This document shows positions 10,897-11,749 of a stretch of 11,749 bases of DNA, piece after piece. The notes beneath the pieces were generated by a model, which did no database searches, had not been told where the DNA came from, and was given only the letters and a program-made list of their open reading frames with translations. Location of the stretch: positions 1 to 11,749 of the forward strand of contig URDW01000061.1 of assembly GCA_900546735.1 (NCBI GenBank), given 5' to 3'. This DNA comes from an uncultured Oscillospiraceae bacterium. GTDB taxonomy: Bacteria > Bacillota > Clostridia > Oscillospirales > Acutalibacteraceae. Made by a program: the position numbers and the translations under genes. The number at the start of each line of letters is the position of its first letter. Positions within the stretch are counted from its first letter, which is position 1.

Positions 10897-10948
10897 AAAG
10901 CCGGTGCCTTTACAGGCGGTCCATGCCGCCCGGGCGCCGGCTTTTTTT
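10897..10948 (+). terminator. Terminator of the sleB operon
   Basis: AAAGCCGGTGCC (10897-10908) pairs with GGCGCCGGCTTT (10933-10944, one G-U), enclosing a second hairpin GGCGG/CCGCC (10915-10919, 10926-10930), and ends in T7 (10942-10948). Confidence 0.85.
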
Positions 10949-11028
10949 CCGCAGCGCGGCATTGGCGAAAATGCGCATGACCGCTTGCTTTTCATCCGCT
11001 TTCACAGCCTTGCACAATTTTGCACATG

Positions 11029-11057
11029 GTGACAAAACGGCCGAAACGGTGTATACT
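11029..11057 (+). promoter_or_regulatory. Promoter of the GNAT gene
   Basis: GTGACA (11029-11034), 17-base spacer, TATACT (11052-11057), giving a leader of about 27 nt with AAAGGA (11077-11082). Confidence 0.82.
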
Positions 11058-11090
11058 ATACCTGTAAAGCAAAACGAAAGGATGCGCAAT

Positions 11091-11558
11091 ATGAAGATCC
11101 GCAAAGCGACTGAGGCCGACATGCCGGCCCTGCACCGCCTGCTGAAACAGGTGAACAAGATCCACCACGAGGGCCGGCCCGACCTGTTTAAGCTTGGCGA
11201 AAAATACACGAACGAAGAGCTGGCCGCGATTTTAAAAGACGAGACGCGCCCGATCTTTGTGGCCGAGGACACCGGCGGCGATGTAAAGGGCTACGCCTTT
11301 TGCGTGTGCCAAAACACGCCGGAAAGCACGCTGATGCACGCCATGCGCACCCTGTACATAGACGACCTGTGCGTAGACGAAAACTGCCGCGGGCAGCACA
11401 TCGGCCGCGCGCTTTTTGAACATGTGAAAACCTTTGCCAAGGAAAACGGCTTTTACAACCTGACCCTGAACGTGTGGAGCCTGAACGACAGCGCCCGGCG
11501 CTTTTACGAAAGCTGCGGCCTGCACCCCCAGCGCACCACCATGGAAGTGATTTTATAA
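11091..11558 (+). CDS. GNAT family N-acetyltransferase, 155 aa
   Basis: A single GNAT domain that transfers acetyl from acetyl-CoA to an amine; the substrate is not readable. MKIRKATEADMPAL (1-14) is the common first strand and helix. LYIDDLCVDENCRGQHIGRALFEHV (88-112) holds motif A, with the acetyl-CoA pyrophosphate loop R-G-Q-H-I-G. NLTLNVWSLNDSARRFYESCGL (123-144) is motif B with the Asn and Tyr typical of the family. The start is ATG 11091, 8 bases after AAAGGA; the ATG at 11082 overlaps that site. It has its own promoter, so it is independent of sleB. Length is typical. No clear terminator follows before the window end. Confidence 0.92.
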   Translation: MKIRKATEADMPALHRLLKQVNKIHHEGRPDLFKLGEKYTNEELAAILKDETRPIFVAEDTGGDVKGYAFCVCQNTPESTLMHAMRTLYIDDLCVDENCRGQHIGRALFEHVKTFAKENGFYNLTLNVWSLNDSARRFYESCGLHPQRTTMEVIL

Positions 11559-11694
11559 CGCAGAAATTTTTAATCGCAGGAATACGCTGTAAACAGCGGC
11601 GGCTCGCCCGGTAAGAATTCTCTGTAAAGTATAGCGGCCTGTTTGGCTGCAGCAACGCAATGAAAAAACAACAACGAGCGGCCATAAGCCGCCC

Positions 11695-11746
11695 CAGCGT
11701 GTCGAAAAAGGTATAACGGCAATAAAATATACAGCCCGACACGCTG
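11695..11746. repeat. 9-bp inverted repeat near window end
   Basis: CAGCGTGTC (11695-11703) and GACACGCTG (11738-11746) are exact complements separated by 34 bases. A smaller hairpin GCGGC/GCCGC (11678-11692) precedes it. No T run follows inside the window, so neither is called a terminator. Confidence 0.5.
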
Positions 11747-11749
11747 AGA

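Noticed and set aside
11188..11742. 184-codon minus-strand frame at the right edge
   Set aside because: It lies mostly opposite the GNAT gene and has no ribosome site; Cys/Arg-rich content is typical of antisense frames in this GC-rich genome.

Overview
The window looks like chromosome from a GC-rich, Gram-positive gut Clostridia (Oscillospiraceae/Ruminococcaceae type). This is inferred from strong AGGAGG-type ribosome binding sites, TTG/GTG starts, a SleB-type spore cortex hydrolase, an LCP cell-wall ligase, and M18 and DUF1275 proteins with clostridial character. No rRNA, tRNA, CRISPR array or insertion sequence was seen.

Layout. 1-832: 3' part of an M18 aminopeptidase (+). 833-1407: non-coding stretch with several terminator-like hairpins. 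1408-2224: a minus-strand pair, a hypothetical protein and an XRE regulator, with a ~200-nt leader and dyad symmetries. 2579-3244: two tandem ~0.3-kb units, each encoding a 23-24 residue single-span membrane peptide faced by a convergent small antisense RNA. 3301-3951: a small exported protein (-) divergent from a second XRE regulator (+), with two TATCTG-N5-CAGATA operators between them. 4274-5599: DUF1275 membrane protein plus cytidylate-kinase-like protein, an operon. 5854-7653: LCP protein (-). 7872-9429: OGG-type glycosylase and RsmE (-), overlapping genes. 9430-9846: AT-rich gap with a cluster of DnaA-box-like 9-mers. 9847-10861: small tail-anchored protein and SleB (+). 11091-11558: GNAT acetyltransferase (+).

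Most notable system: the tandem units at 2579-3244 have the architecture of type I toxin-antitoxin loci. Each has a near-consensus promoter for the peptide mRNA, a Shine-Dalgarno held in a hairpin, a bidirectional terminator overlapping the peptide stop codon, a convergent antisense promoter, and a second terminator behind it. Nested inverted repeats would let the 5' leader of a long mRNA pair with its own 3' end, and the antisense RNA carries the same sequences as the leader. Where the two copies differ inside one paired segment (CGGTTTG/CAAACCG against CGGTCA/TGACCG), and in the terminator stems, both sides of the helix differ together. That is direct evidence of selection for RNA pairing. 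The peptides do not resemble the type I toxins I know (Fst, TxpA, BsrG, Hok, Ldr), so this may be an undescribed family. Toxicity is inferred, not shown.
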